A stretch of 44,820 nucleotides of DNA from an uncultured Clostridium sp. Its GTDB lineage: Bacteria; Bacillota; Clostridia; TANB77; CAG-508. Of the stretch, positions 9,535 through 19,277 are shown one piece after another; within the stretch, counting starts at the first letter, position 1; each line of letters opens with the position of its first letter. The stretch is from contig CANAUI010000006.1 in the NCBI GenBank assembly GCA_947364715.1, positions 1 through 44,820 of the forward strand, in the 5' to 3' direction. Made by a program: the position numbers and the translations under genes. The notes below the pieces were generated by a model that worked only from the letters and a program-made list of their open reading frames with translations, was not told where the DNA came from and did not search any database.

Positions 9535-10569
9535 ATGCAAGAACTTATTTCTGTGATAATACCTACATATAATAATGAAAAATATATTTCGAGATGTATA
9601 GATTCAATAATTAATCAAACTTATCAAAATATAGAAATAATTATAATAAATGATGGCTCAAATGACAATACAGAAAATATTATAAATTCATATGCTCAGA
9701 AGGATGAAAGAATAATTCCTATAAATAAAGAAAACACAGGAGTAAGTAATACTAGAAATATAGGAATTATGAATGCAAATGGAAAATATATAACTTTTAT
9801 TGACTCAGATGATTGGATAGAAAAGAATTTTATAGAAGAAATGTATAAATCTATAGTAAGAGAAAATGTTGAAATAGTAAGATGTAATTATTTTTTACAT
9901 AAAAATAACAAAAAGATAGAAAGAAAAATTAAGAATTTAGAATATAAAAAATATGAAAATGATTTAGAAATAGATAAAGTAAAAAAAGAGTTTCTAATTT
10001 CGAATGAAGGAAATGAAAATTATGTCATGTTGTTAATGATTAAAAATGATAAGAAAAAAATATTATTTGATGAGAATTTAATATATATGGAGGACGTAAT
10101 TTATTATTTTGATTTATTAACAAACAAGAAGAGTATATATTTTTTAAATGAAGAACTGTATAATTATTATTCTAATGAACAAAGTGTTACACATTCTAGT
10201 GAAAAGAATTTTCAATTAATAAATGAAACTATTAAAGTGAGAGAAACATTATTTCATAAACTTGATAATATTAATATAAATAATAGTAGGAAGTTAAAAG
10301 AAATATTCAATAGTAAATGTTTAAAAATATTATCTGTAAGGCTAGGTAGGGTGGTAAAAACAGGTATAGAATTTAAAGAATATAAATACTTGATAGAAAA
10401 AAACATAAAAAAACATTTGAAAGATATAACTGAAATATATAATTTGAAACAACTAAATATAGTGGAAAAAATACAAGTATATTTACTGGCTAAAAGAAGA
10501 ATCAATGTTTTATTTTATTTTTATAAATTAAAAATAAAAATTATAAAATTATTTAGGAGAATAAGATAA
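9535..10569 (+). CDS. Glycosyltransferase family 2 (GT-A fold)
   Basis: 344 residues. The N-terminal GT2 domain starts LISVIIPTYNNEKYISRCID, with NDGSNDNT (about 40) and the DxD-type FIDSDDWIE (about 86), which binds the metal and nucleotide sugar. The C-terminal 150 residues are Lys/Asn-rich and less conserved. The SD AAAGGAA precedes the ATG at 9535. The stop overlaps the next start (TAATG). It adds a sugar to the repeat unit; donor and linkage are unknown. Confidence 0.92.
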   Translation: MQELISVIIPTYNNEKYISRCIDSIINQTYQNIEIIIINDGSNDNTENIINSYAQKDERIIPINKENTGVSNTRNIGIMNANGKYITFIDSDDWIEKNFIEEMYKSIVRENVEIVRCNYFLHKNNKKIERKIKNLEYKKYENDLEIDKVKKEFLISNEGNENYVMLLMIKNDKKKILFDENLIYMEDVIYYFDLLTNKKSIYFLNEELYNYYSNEQSVTHSSEKNFQLINETIKVRETLFHKLDNININNSRKLKEIFNSKCLKILSVRLGRVVKTGIEFKEYKYLIEKNIKKHLKDITEIYNLKQLNIVEKIQVYLLAKRRINVLFYFYKLKIKIIKLFRRIR

Positions 10570-11636
10570 TGAAAGTAGGAATTGTAACAATTGTTGATAA
10601 TAACAATTATGGAAATAGATTACAAAATTATGCTGTTCAAGAGTTTGCTAGAAAGAATAGTCTAGAAATAGAAACAATAAAAAATTATCCTTTTTTAAAC
10701 AATAGAAAAAATTTATCAAATATTAAGGTTTTAAAAGAAATTCTACGATATATAAAATCAAATTTAAAAAGGTTAGAAAGGCTAAAATATTTTAAAAGAT
10801 TTAATAAAAATATTATATTTTCTAAAAAAAAATTTATTGTAACTGATGTAAATTGGAACAAAAGGTATGAGATTTTTATAGCTGGAAGTGATCAAGTATG
10901 GAATCCTAAATTTAATAGGTTGAGTGATTTTGACTTATTACAGTTTGCAGAACCAGAACAAAAAATTGCGTTTTCTGCTAGTTTTGGCATAAATGAATTG
11001 CCAGAAGAATATAAAGAAAATACAAAAAAAGCTTTATCGACATTTAGAGCAATTGCTGTCAGAGAAGATAGAGGAAAAGAAATAGTAGAAGAACTGACAG
11101 GAAGAAAAGATATAGAAGTATTAGTTGATCCTACTATGTTATTAAAAGAAGAAGAATGGGATAAAGTGTCGAAACGACCAAAGCAATTAAAAACAGACAA
11201 ATATATTTTGAATTATTTTTTAGGAGAATTATCAGAAAAAAGAAGAAAAGAAATAGAAAGAATAGCAAAAGAAAATAATTGTGAAATAATAAATATATTA
11301 GATAAAAATAGTCCATTTTATAAAACTGGACCAAGTGAATTTTTGTATCTAGAAAAAAATGCTTTCTTAATCTGTACAGATTCATTTCACTCTTCTGTAT
11401 TTGCAATTTTATATGATAGACCATTTGTGGTATTTGATAGGGAAGATTCGAAAGTAAAGATGAATTCAAGAATAGATACTTTATTAAAAAAGTTTAAACT
11501 GGAAAATAGATGGTACAAAAATCAAATTACAGAAGAACAATTAAAAGTGGATTATAAAGAAACATATAAAATATTAGAAGAAGAAAGAGATAAAGCAAAA
11601 AAATTTATAGAAAATTTAAAAAGTACAAAGAGATAA
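10569..11636 (+). CDS. Polysaccharide pyruvyl transferase family protein
   Basis: PF04230 (CsaB/WcaK-type), which adds pyruvate ketals from phosphoenolpyruvate to sugars of surface polymers. 355 residues. It shows MKVGIVTIVDNNNYGNRLQN at the start, AGSDQVWNP (about 105), the PTMLL segment (about 190) and DSFHSSVFAILYDRPFVVF (about 270). It is coupled to the GT2 gene by a one-base overlap. A FrhB-like Fe-S protein follows two genes later, a pairing common in such loci. Confidence 0.9.
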   Translation: MKVGIVTIVDNNNYGNRLQNYAVQEFARKNSLEIETIKNYPFLNNRKNLSNIKVLKEILRYIKSNLKRLERLKYFKRFNKNIIFSKKKFIVTDVNWNKRYEIFIAGSDQVWNPKFNRLSDFDLLQFAEPEQKIAFSASFGINELPEEYKENTKKALSTFRAIAVREDRGKEIVEELTGRKDIEVLVDPTMLLKEEEWDKVSKRPKQLKTDKYILNYFLGELSEKRRKEIERIAKENNCEIINILDKNSPFYKTGPSEFLYLEKNAFLICTDSFHSSVFAILYDRPFVVFDREDSKVKMNSRIDTLLKKFKLENRWYKNQITEEQLKVDYKETYKILEEERDKAKKFIENLKSTKR

Positions 11637-11696
11637 ATAAAATTTGATTAGATATTAGGATATTTATTACAAAATATGATGAAAGGGAAAATAAAA

Positions 11697-13232
11697 ATGC
11701 AAAAGGGAAAAGAAATAAAAATGGGAGCAATTTTATCCTATATAATTATTGCGGTAAATATGTTAATAGGTATTTTATATACACCTATTTTAACAGCAAA
11801 ATTGGGACAAACAGAATATGGTTTGTATTCATTAGTAACCTCAGTTATTTCTTATCTAACTATTTTAGATTTTGGATTTGGAAATGCTATTATTATTTAT
11901 ACAGCACGATATAAAGCACAAAAAGAAAAAGATAAAGAAGAAAAATTACATGGGATGTTCTTAATTATTTATACTATTATAGGTATAATAGCAGGAATTA
12001 TTAGTATGTTATTATGGCTTAATGTGGATAAGTTATTTGGAAACACTATGAGTGAAGCAGAGTTAGGAAAAGCAAAAGTTTTAATGGGAATTTTAACAGC
12101 AAATTTGGTAATAACTTTTCCTTTAAGTGTTTATACATTTATTATTACTGCTTATGAAAAGTTTATATTTTCAAAATTATTAAATTTAATAAGAATTATA
12201 TTAAATCCTGTTGTAATGATAGTTTTATTAGAATTTGGTTATAAATCGATTGCACTTGTAGTACTAAATACAATATTAAATATTGGAACTTTATTATTAA
12301 ATTATATATATTGTAAAAATAAGTTGAAAGTTAAACTAAAATTTGGAAAAATAGATACTAAGTTATTGAAAGAAATTATGGCATATTCTGTATGGATTTT
12401 TTTAAATAGCATTATGGATAAAATAAACTGGAGTTTAGATCAATTTATATTAGGAGTTTTTTCTGGGTCGGTAGCAGTTGCAATATATGCTGTAGCAGGG
12501 CAATTAAATCATATGTATATAAACTTTTCTACAGCGATAGCTGGTGTATTACTTCCTAAAATCACAAAAATGGAAGCACAGAATGCTTCTAATCAGGAAT
12601 TTACAGATATTTTTATTAAAACAGGTAGGATACAATACATTATAATAGCATTAATTATATCAGGATTTGTATTGTATGGAAATGAATTTATTAGTTTATT
12701 ATGGGTTGGCCCAGAATATAGAGAGGCATATATAATTGCTTGTATTTTAATGATTCCTAGTACAATTCCTTTAATACAAAATGTTGGGCTAAATATTTTA
12801 CAAGCAAAAAATAAATATAAGTTTAGAGTAATGGTTTTAATGGTATTTGCACTAATTAATACCATAATCAGTATTATATTGGCTAAAATGTGGGGTGGAA
12901 TTGGAGCTGCTATTGGAACTGCAATATCAATTATTTTAGGGCAAATTATTTTTATGAATATTTTCTATCATAAAGTAATTAAAATTAATATAATAGAATT
13001 TTGGAAAAATATTATAAAGATGTCAATACCAATGACTTTTATTATAATAATTGTTTACTTAATAAAATTAAAATTTCCTATTGTAAATGATATTACACTA
13101 ATATGCCAAATACTATTATACACTATACTATATGGTTTGGTTGTATATAAATTTTCAACCAATAAATATGAAAAAGAATTGTTTAATAAACCACTTCAAA
13201 AAGTTTTTGGAATGAGAAAGAAAAAAGCTTGA
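11697..13232 (+). CDS. Polysaccharide flippase (Wzx-type, MOP superfamily)
   Basis: Moves the lipid-linked repeat unit across the membrane. About 511 residues with 12-14 hydrophobic helices, beginning GAILSYIIIAVNMLIGILYT, then TAKLGQTEYGLYSLVTSV, which is typical of the RfbX/MATE-like flippases. I start at the ATG at 11697 because AAAGGGAA (11682-11689) is well spaced. An ATG at 11676 has a poor SD and an ATG at 11721 is also possible. The C-terminus ends in basic residues (MRKKKA). Confidence 0.92.
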   Translation: MQKGKEIKMGAILSYIIIAVNMLIGILYTPILTAKLGQTEYGLYSLVTSVISYLTILDFGFGNAIIIYTARYKAQKEKDKEEKLHGMFLIIYTIIGIIAGIISMLLWLNVDKLFGNTMSEAELGKAKVLMGILTANLVITFPLSVYTFIITAYEKFIFSKLLNLIRIILNPVVMIVLLEFGYKSIALVVLNTILNIGTLLLNYIYCKNKLKVKLKFGKIDTKLLKEIMAYSVWIFLNSIMDKINWSLDQFILGVFSGSVAVAIYAVAGQLNHMYINFSTAIAGVLLPKITKMEAQNASNQEFTDIFIKTGRIQYIIIALIISGFVLYGNEFISLLWVGPEYREAYIIACILMIPSTIPLIQNVGLNILQAKNKYKFRVMVLMVFALINTIISIILAKMWGGIGAAIGTAISIILGQIIFMNIFYHKVIKINIIEFWKNIIKMSIPMTFIIIIVYLIKLKFPIVNDITLICQILLYTILYGLVVYKFSTNKYEKELFNKPLQKVFGMRKKKA

Positions 13233-13316
13233 GTAAATATTACTAGGAAAAAATAATTAATAAAGAAAAAATAAAAGTAACTATGGCTAGAACTAAAAAA
13301 GGAGGAAGTACATAAA

Positions 13317-14483
13317 ATGCAACAAATATATTTTGATGCACAAAAAAAAGAATTATGTAATGGATGTGGGGCGTGTAAATTAGTATGTCCTGTAAATGCA
13401 ATACAAATGATAGAAGATGAAGAGGGATTTTTATATCCTGAAATTGATGAAGAAAAATGTATAAAATGTAATAAATGCAGGACAGTGTGTAGTAATTATC
13501 CAAAAGAGAATAGATATGATATAAAGGCATATGCAACCAAAAACGATAATGAAACTAACAGAAAAAATAGTACATCAGGTGGAATGTTCAAAATATTAGC
13601 AGAATATGTTATTCAAAGACAAGGAATTGTTTTTGGAGTTAAACTTGATAAAAATTTAGTTGCTGTTCATGACTATGCAACAAATATGGAAGATTGCAAA
13701 AAGTTTAGTTTTTCAAAATATGTAAGAAGTGATTTAGGAGATAGTTATAGAAAAGTAAAAGAATTTTTAGGACATAATCAATATGTGTTATTTACTGGTA
13801 CCCCTTGTCAAATTCAAGGGTTAAAATCGTATTTAGGGAAAGAAAATGAAAAATTAATATTGTGTGAAATTATATGTCATGCTAATCCATCTCCTAAAAT
13901 ATTAAAAATGTATATAAAAAACCATGAAAATGTAGAAAAGAAAAAAGCTAAAACAATTTATTTTAGAAGTAAAAATAAGGAAATGGATAATAGAGCATAT
14001 ATAGAATTTGAAGATGGAACAAAGAAAAAGATACAGGAATATATAACAGCTTTTTCAGGAAATCAGCTGATAAATAGACCATCATGTTATAATTGTAAAT
14101 TTGTGGATGAAAATAGAAAAGCAGATTTTACAATAGGAGACTTTTGGGGAATAGAAAAAATATTACAAGACTTTAGTGATGGTAAAGGTGTTTCATTATT
14201 GACTATTAATACAGAAAAAGCAGAAAAAATTTTTGGCGAAATAAAACAGAAAATGAAATATCAACAAGTAAAATTAAAATTAGCGTTTAAGTATAATCAT
14301 CATTTCAATCTTCCTAAAAATAAAAATAGAAAAAAATTTTTTATAAATGTAGCAAAGGGAAAAATTAATGATAATAATATTATAGAAAAATTAAAAAAAT
14401 ATGTAAGAAAACCATTATATAAAAAAATATTAGGAGAAACAAAAAGGATTATGAAAAAAGTGATACAGAAACAAAATTTATAA
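13317..14483 (+). CDS. FrhB-like Fe-S protein (coenzyme F420 hydrogenase beta-subunit family)
   Basis: 388 residues. The N-terminal two-[4Fe-4S] ferredoxin domain has CNGCGACKLVCP (about 13-24) and CIKCNKCRTVC (about 46-56). FrhB N- and C-terminal domains follow, with STSGGMFKILAEY (about 84), FTGTPCQIQGLKSYL (about 160) and ADFTIGDFWGI (about 270). The true electron donor is unknown, since these bacteria generally lack F420. Homologues are regularly found next to pyruvyl transferases in exopolysaccharide loci, so a redox step on a polymer sugar is likely but unproven. Strong SD GGAGGAAG before the ATG at 13317. Confidence 0.88.
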   Translation: MQQIYFDAQKKELCNGCGACKLVCPVNAIQMIEDEEGFLYPEIDEEKCIKCNKCRTVCSNYPKENRYDIKAYATKNDNETNRKNSTSGGMFKILAEYVIQRQGIVFGVKLDKNLVAVHDYATNMEDCKKFSFSKYVRSDLGDSYRKVKEFLGHNQYVLFTGTPCQIQGLKSYLGKENEKLILCEIICHANPSPKILKMYIKNHENVEKKKAKTIYFRSKNKEMDNRAYIEFEDGTKKKIQEYITAFSGNQLINRPSCYNCKFVDENRKADFTIGDFWGIEKILQDFSDGKGVSLLTINTEKAEKIFGEIKQKMKYQQVKLKLAFKYNHHFNLPKNKNRKKFFINVAKGKINDNNIIEKLKKYVRKPLYKKILGETKRIMKKVIQKQNL

Positions 14484-14538
14484 CATGATACCAAAAGTTA
14501 TAAATTAACAAAATGACATATCTTTTTCTTAAAAAAGA

Positions 14539-14567
14539 TTGCAAAAAAATACATAAAAATGTATACT
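14539..14567 (+). promoter_or_regulatory. Internal promoter before the CpsC/D/B genes
   Basis: TTGCAA (14539-14544), 17-base spacer, TATACT (14562-14567), 44 bases before the next start. This would let the chain-length/phosphorelay genes be expressed apart from the upstream operon. Confidence 0.6.
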
Positions 14568-14610
14568 AATAAAGTAAAAAAATCAAAAGAAAAAAATAAA
14601 AGGAGGAAAT

Positions 14611-15342
14611 ATGGGAGAAAAAGAAATTGACTTAAAAGAATTATTCGAAATATTTTGGCACAAAAAAGTACACATTGTACTAATTATATTAATATTTATA
14701 GTAATAGGAATTATATATTCAATAGGATTTGTAACACCAATGTATAGCTCATCAACAAGTTTAGTATTAGCTGGAAAATCAAGTAAAGCAGATGAAAATC
14801 AAGTTTCAGAAACTATAACAGCAACAGATTTAACAATTAACTCAAAATTAGTAGCTACATATAGTAAATTAGTAAAAAGTAAAAATATATTAGGACAAGT
14901 TATATCAAATCTTGGAATTGAAGTAAATGAAGATGATTTAAGAAAAAATGTAAAAGTTACATCAGTAGAAAATACAGAACTAATTGAAATAACAGTATCT
15001 AATGAAAATGCACAATATTCTGCTAAAATAGCAAATGAGATTGCAAAAGTATTTGCAGAAAAGATAGCTGGAGAAATATATAATATCAATAATGTACACA
15101 TTGTTGATGAAGCAACTGTAGAAGAAAATCCTTCTAATGTAAACTATTTAAAAAATATAGTTGTTTTTGCATTTTTTGGAGTAATTGTAGCAGTTATATA
15201 TGTATTACTTGAAAATATATTAGATACAACAGTTAAAACACAAGAAGATATCGAAAAGAGTGTAAAAATACCAGTTATAGCGTCAATTCCAATATATGGT
15301 ATGGATATGGAAAAACTAAAGAAAAAAGGAGGAAGAAGATAA
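14611..15342 (+). CDS. cpsC: Wzz/CpsC-type chain-length regulator and kinase activator
   Basis: 243 residues with two membrane helices (about 20-42 and 178-198) bracketing an extracellular domain. This is the short Gram-positive Wzz form, in which the kinase is a separate protein. It starts EIDLKELFEIFWHKKVHIVL, and the proximal extracellular PMYSSSTSLVLAG is typical. In known systems the C-terminal cytoplasmic tail activates CpsD. Strong SD (AAAGGAGG). The stop overlaps the kinase start by one base, in line with a complex made in equal amounts. Confidence 0.92.
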   Translation: MGEKEIDLKELFEIFWHKKVHIVLIILIFIVIGIIYSIGFVTPMYSSSTSLVLAGKSSKADENQVSETITATDLTINSKLVATYSKLVKSKNILGQVISNLGIEVNEDDLRKNVKVTSVENTELIEITVSNENAQYSAKIANEIAKVFAEKIAGEIYNINNVHIVDEATVEENPSNVNYLKNIVVFAFFGVIVAVIYVLLENILDTTVKTQEDIEKSVKIPVIASIPIYGMDMEKLKKKGGRR

Positions 15343-16328
15343 TGAAAAAAGAATTAATTGCACATAGAGACCCAAAATCTCCTGTTTCAGAAGTTTTTAG
15401 AACATTAAGAACGAATATTCAATTTATGAATACAAATAATAAATTAAAAACATTATTAGTTACATCTACATTACCAGGAGAAGGAAAAAGCTGGGTAACA
15501 TCTAATTTAGCAATTACATTTGCACAAACAGGAAAAAAAGTTATTTTAATAGATGCTGATATGAGAAAAGGGAGACAATATACAATTTTTGGAGTTTCTC
15601 CAAGACCAGGGCTTTCTAATTATTTATCAAATTTTGATAATAATACAGGAAAAGAAATATCAGATGATTTAGAAAGTTATATTCAAAATACAGAAGTACC
15701 AAACTTATATGTTATACCAGCAGGAAACATTCCACCAAATCCATCAGAATTATTAATTTCAACAAAGATGGTAGAGTTATTAGATAAACTAAAAGAATTA
15801 TGTGATATAGTAATTGTTGATGGAACACCTTGTGAATTAGTAACAGATTCCATTATTCTTTCAAGAATTGTTGATTCAACAGTAATTGTAGTAGCACATA
15901 AACAAACTAAGAAAGATAACTTGAAAAAAATTGTTACAAATATTCAAAATGTTGGAGGAAAAATTGCAGGAATTGTATTAAATAAAATACCAGTATCAGC
16001 AAAAAAATATGAGCAATCATATTATTATGGTTCAACAGCTATGGTAAGTTCAGGACAAAAAAATGCAAAACATTCATCAAATAGTAAACCAACAAATAGA
16101 ACAATGAATGTTCAAAATAAAAGGGAAGAGTTGAAAAGAAGAGTAAGACCAGAGAATCCTCAGCTAAATAGAATTCAACAAGAAATAGATGAAGATGAAC
16201 AACCAAAAGCATTACAAACCAAAATGAAAATAAAAGATTCAGAAGGAGTTCCAGACGAAAAAGCAAAAGATATATTAGACCAAATTAATACATATTTAGA
16301 AGAAGAAAAAAAGAATTTAGATAGCTAA
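15342..16328 (+). CDS. cpsD: Bacterial tyrosine kinase (CpsD/CapB-type) with a long C-terminal tail
   Basis: 328 residues, longer than the usual 230 or so. Walker A is STLPGEGKSW (Lys about 49). Walker A' is VILIDADMRKG (about 66-76). Walker B appears as DIVIVDGTP (about 151), where many relatives have IDTPP. A tyrosine cluster, KKYEQSYYYGS (about 221-231), follows the kinase domain, as expected for the autophosphorylated tail. After it comes a roughly 100-residue charged, probably disordered extension ending in a helix. BY-kinases with CpsC control polymer length and export by cycles of tyrosine phosphorylation. The family is clear; the role of the extension is unknown. Confidence 0.92.
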   Translation: MKKELIAHRDPKSPVSEVFRTLRTNIQFMNTNNKLKTLLVTSTLPGEGKSWVTSNLAITFAQTGKKVILIDADMRKGRQYTIFGVSPRPGLSNYLSNFDNNTGKEISDDLESYIQNTEVPNLYVIPAGNIPPNPSELLISTKMVELLDKLKELCDIVIVDGTPCELVTDSIILSRIVDSTVIVVAHKQTKKDNLKKIVTNIQNVGGKIAGIVLNKIPVSAKKYEQSYYYGSTAMVSSGQKNAKHSSNSKPTNRTMNVQNKREELKRRVRPENPQLNRIQQEIDEDEQPKALQTKMKIKDSEGVPDEKAKDILDQINTYLEEEKKNLDS

Positions 16329-16393
16329 TCATGAGGTAAAAAGAATACTAATGAAGTGAACAAACGAAACAAATAAAAAGGAGCAAAAGAAAG

Positions 16394-17176
16394 ATGATAG
16401 ACTTTCATTCACATATATTACCAAATATTGATGATGGTTCAAAAAGTATTGAAGAAACATTTAATTTAATAAAAGAAGCAGAAAAAGCAGGATTTGAAGC
16501 TGTAATATCTACATCTCATTATATGGAAAACTATTACGAGACAGATGTACCAGAAAGAGAAGTATGGGTAAAAGCAATATTAGAAAATTTAAAGACAAAA
16601 AATATTAATACAAATTTATATTTAGGAAATGAAATATATTTTACAGATAATATCATAGAATTATTAGAAAAAAGAAAAGCATCAACTATTAATGATACAA
16701 GTTATGTATTATTTGAATTACCATTAAATGCAGAGCCAATGAACTTATATGATGTTATATATGATATGTTACAATACAAATTAGTTCCTATTTTAGCACA
16801 TCCAGAAAGATATTGTTTTATACAAAAAGAGCCAGAATTAGTATATGATTTGATTGAAAAAGGTGTATTAATGCAAGCAAATTATGGAAGTATTATAGGG
16901 CAATATGGCAAAAAAGCAGAAATAATTGTTAGAAAATTTTTTGAAAATAATATGGTACATTTTTTAGGGACAGATGTTCATAGACAAAATACAATTTATT
17001 CTAAAATACCACAAATTTTAGAGGAAATTTCAGATATTATTGGAGAAGAAAAATTGGAAGAATTAACAACAGAAAATCCTAAATTAGTATTAAATAATAA
17101 AAGAATCGAAATAGATAAACCATTTGATTTTAAATTATCATTAAAAGAAAAAATTGTTATGAATTTTAAGAAATAG
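16394..17176 (+). CDS. cpsB: CpsB/YwqE-type PHP-domain tyrosine phosphatase
   Basis: Manganese-dependent protein-tyrosine phosphatase that reverses CpsD phosphorylation. 260 residues, PHP fold: MIDFHSHILPNIDDGSK (His 5 and 7, metal ligands), STSHY (about 48), LAHPERY (about 136) and FLGTDVHRQ (about 195). GGAG (16380-16383) precedes the ATG. It follows the kinase by 65 bases and completes the CpsC/D/B phosphorelay. The order here is C-D-B instead of the streptococcal B-C-D. Confidence 0.92.
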   Translation: MIDFHSHILPNIDDGSKSIEETFNLIKEAEKAGFEAVISTSHYMENYYETDVPEREVWVKAILENLKTKNINTNLYLGNEIYFTDNIIELLEKRKASTINDTSYVLFELPLNAEPMNLYDVIYDMLQYKLVPILAHPERYCFIQKEPELVYDLIEKGVLMQANYGSIIGQYGKKAEIIVRKFFENNMVHFLGTDVHRQNTIYSKIPQILEEISDIIGEEKLEELTTENPKLVLNNKRIEIDKPFDFKLSLKEKIVMNFKK

Positions 17177-17224
17177 TAATTTTTATATGTTAAAATTAAC
17201 AGCCAAGAAATATTATTTCTGTTT

Positions 17225-17254
17225 TTGCAACATTTAAAATTTGTATAATATAAT
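17225..17254 (+). promoter_or_regulatory. Probable glmM promoter
   Basis: TTGCAA (17225-17230) with overlapping TATAAT boxes at 17244-17249 and 17249-17254. The second gives an 18-base spacer. About 78 bases before glmM. Confidence 0.5.
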
Positions 17255-17331
17255 GATAGTGAAAGAAATTTAGATGAAATAATACAGATAAAAGTTAAAT
17301 ATATTTGATTTTATGGAAAGGAAGTTAAAAT

Positions 17332-18696
17332 ATGAGAAAATATTTTGGCACAGATGGTATTAGAAGAATTGCTAATACAGAGTTAACACCAGAATTGGTA
17401 TATAAGGTTGCAAAAGCAGGAGCATATGTATTATCAAAACATACAGACCATACACCAACAATTTTAATAGGTAGAGATACACGTTTATCAGGAACATTAA
17501 TTGAAAGTGCTATGACAGCAGGATTTTTAAGTTATGGAGCAAAAGTTAAATTATTAGGAATTATTCCAACACCAGCAGTAGCATATTTAACAAGAAAATT
17601 AAAAGCAGATGCTAGTGTTGTAATATCTGCATCACATAATACATTTGAATTCAATGGAATAAAATTCTTTAGTAATAAAGGAATGAAAATACCAGATACA
17701 TTAGAAGAAGAAATAGAAGAGGTAATGGATTCAGGAAAGTTAGAAGAATTGACAGCACAAAATGAAAAAATTGGAGTTAGTGAATATTGTTTTGATTTAA
17801 TAAATGAATACATATATTTCTTTAGAAAAAATTTTGATGATACAATCGAAAAACATTTAAGAGATGATTTTGTTGTAGGAATTGATACAGCTAATGGAGC
17901 AACTTCAGTAGTTGCAGAAAAGGTATTTAAAGATTTAGGAATTAATTATAGAATTATTAATAATACCCCAGATGGTATTAATATTAATGAAAATTGTGGT
18001 TCTACTCATTTAGAAAATTTAAAAAAATTTGTTGTAGATAATAAATTAAGTTTAGGAATTGCTTATGATGGAGATGGAGATAGATGTTTAGCAATTGATG
18101 AAAAAGGAAATGAAATAGATGGTGATAAATTATTAGCTATAATTTCTACAAATATGAGAAAAAAAGGTGTATTAAATGAAAATACAATTGTAGCAACAAT
18201 TATGAGTAATTTAGGTTTAAACAAATATGCTGAAAATAATGGGTTACAATTATTACAAACAAAAGTAGGAGATAGATATGTGTTAGAAGAAATGTTGAAA
18301 AAAGGGTATAACCTAGGAGGAGAACAATCTGGACATGTAATTTTATTAGATTATAATCCTACAGGAGATGGTATATTAACTTCTTTAATGTTAATTCAAA
18401 CCATATTAGAAGAAAATAAAAAAGCTTCAGAATTAGCAAATATTATTAATTTATATCCACAAATATTGATTAATGCAAAAGTAAATGAAAATAAAAAATA
18501 TGATTATGAAAAAGATGACGATATTAAAAAAGCAATTGAAGATGTGGAGAAAGAATTTGCAGGAAATGGAAGAGTAGTTATTAGGCCATCAGGAACAGAG
18601 CCATTAGTTAGAGTAATGATTGAAGGAGAAAACCAAGAATATATAACAAAAAGAGCAAAAGAAATTGTAACATTGATTGAGAAAAAATTAAAATAA
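17332..18696 (+). CDS. glmM: Phosphoglucosamine mutase
   Basis: Converts glucosamine-6-phosphate to glucosamine-1-phosphate for UDP-GlcNAc, feeding peptidoglycan and capsule. 454 residues, full length. It starts MRKYFGTDGIRRIAN. The phosphoserine loop is ISASHNTFEFNGIKFF (Ser about 101), with Thr where Pro is commoner. The metal loop is DGDGDRC (about 246), the substrate loop GGEQSGH (about 331) and the phosphate loop RPSGTEPLVRVM (about 422). The position after the capsule genes fits a supply of activated amino sugar. Own promoter likely. Confidence 0.95.
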   Translation: MRKYFGTDGIRRIANTELTPELVYKVAKAGAYVLSKHTDHTPTILIGRDTRLSGTLIESAMTAGFLSYGAKVKLLGIIPTPAVAYLTRKLKADASVVISASHNTFEFNGIKFFSNKGMKIPDTLEEEIEEVMDSGKLEELTAQNEKIGVSEYCFDLINEYIYFFRKNFDDTIEKHLRDDFVVGIDTANGATSVVAEKVFKDLGINYRIINNTPDGININENCGSTHLENLKKFVVDNKLSLGIAYDGDGDRCLAIDEKGNEIDGDKLLAIISTNMRKKGVLNENTIVATIMSNLGLNKYAENNGLQLLQTKVGDRYVLEEMLKKGYNLGGEQSGHVILLDYNPTGDGILTSLMLIQTILEENKKASELANIINLYPQILINAKVNENKKYDYEKDDDIKKAIEDVEKEFAGNGRVVIRPSGTEPLVRVMIEGENQEYITKRAKEIVTLIEKKLK

Positions 18697-18801
18697 TGTA
18701 TTTTAACATTGTAATAAATTTGTAATCTAAATGTAAATAAAAAAGCATTGATATATTAAAAATAAAATGATAATATATATTTCATAAGGGGGCGTTATTT
18801 T

Positions 18802-19140
18802 ATGTTCATCTTTGATGTATCAAACATTTTAAATTTATTATTAATGCTTATAGCAACAATACTTTTAATATTTTTAGCTCAAGAATTAAAAAAGAGCTAT
18901 ATAACAGGAATTATATTGTTTATTCATTTAGTTATATTAATTATGCATGTAGCACAATTGGTAACATTACCACAAGAATATAGAGATATGTTATCAGTTT
19001 TAGCAAGATGTATAGCAATTGATTTTGTATTTGTATTTATTTCATTTTTTGCATATTTATGGGTAGATGATATAGAAGCTAAAAAAATGGAAAAGAAAAG
19101 TTTGGATAATAGTTTAGATTGGTTATGGAAAAATATATAA
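18802..19140 (+). CDS. Small membrane protein of unknown function
   Basis: 112 residues with three hydrophobic helices (about 5-25, 33-55 and 70-92) and a charged tail (DDIEAKKMEKKS). SD AAGGGGGCG before the ATG at 18802. A possible promoter is TTGATA (18748) with TAATAT (18771). No family is recognised. It is convergent with asd and shares the terminator at 19219-19268. Confidence 0.7.
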   Translation: MFIFDVSNILNLLLMLIATILLIFLAQELKKSYITGIILFIHLVILIMHVAQLVTLPQEYRDMLSVLARCIAIDFVFVFISFFAYLWVDDIEAKKMEKKSLDNSLDWLWKNI

Positions 19141-19218
19141 TTAGAACAAAATGGGCATGATTAAAATTTCTTAACCATTTATATCATAGAAAGTTTAGAA
19201 AACTTTCCTATAATAAAT

Positions 19219-19268
19219 AATTTAAAAGATATATTGCTTAATATATTTGGCAGTATATCTTTTAAATT
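19219..19268. terminator. Bidirectional terminator between the membrane protein and asd
   Basis: Perfect 15-bp inverted repeat: AATTTAAAAGATATA (19219-19233) and TATATCTTTTAAATT (19254-19268). T/A-rich flanks serve both strands. A smaller hairpin, GAAAGTTT/AAACTTTC, lies just upstream at about 19189-19207. Confidence 0.75.
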
Positions 19269-19277
19269 ATATTAATA

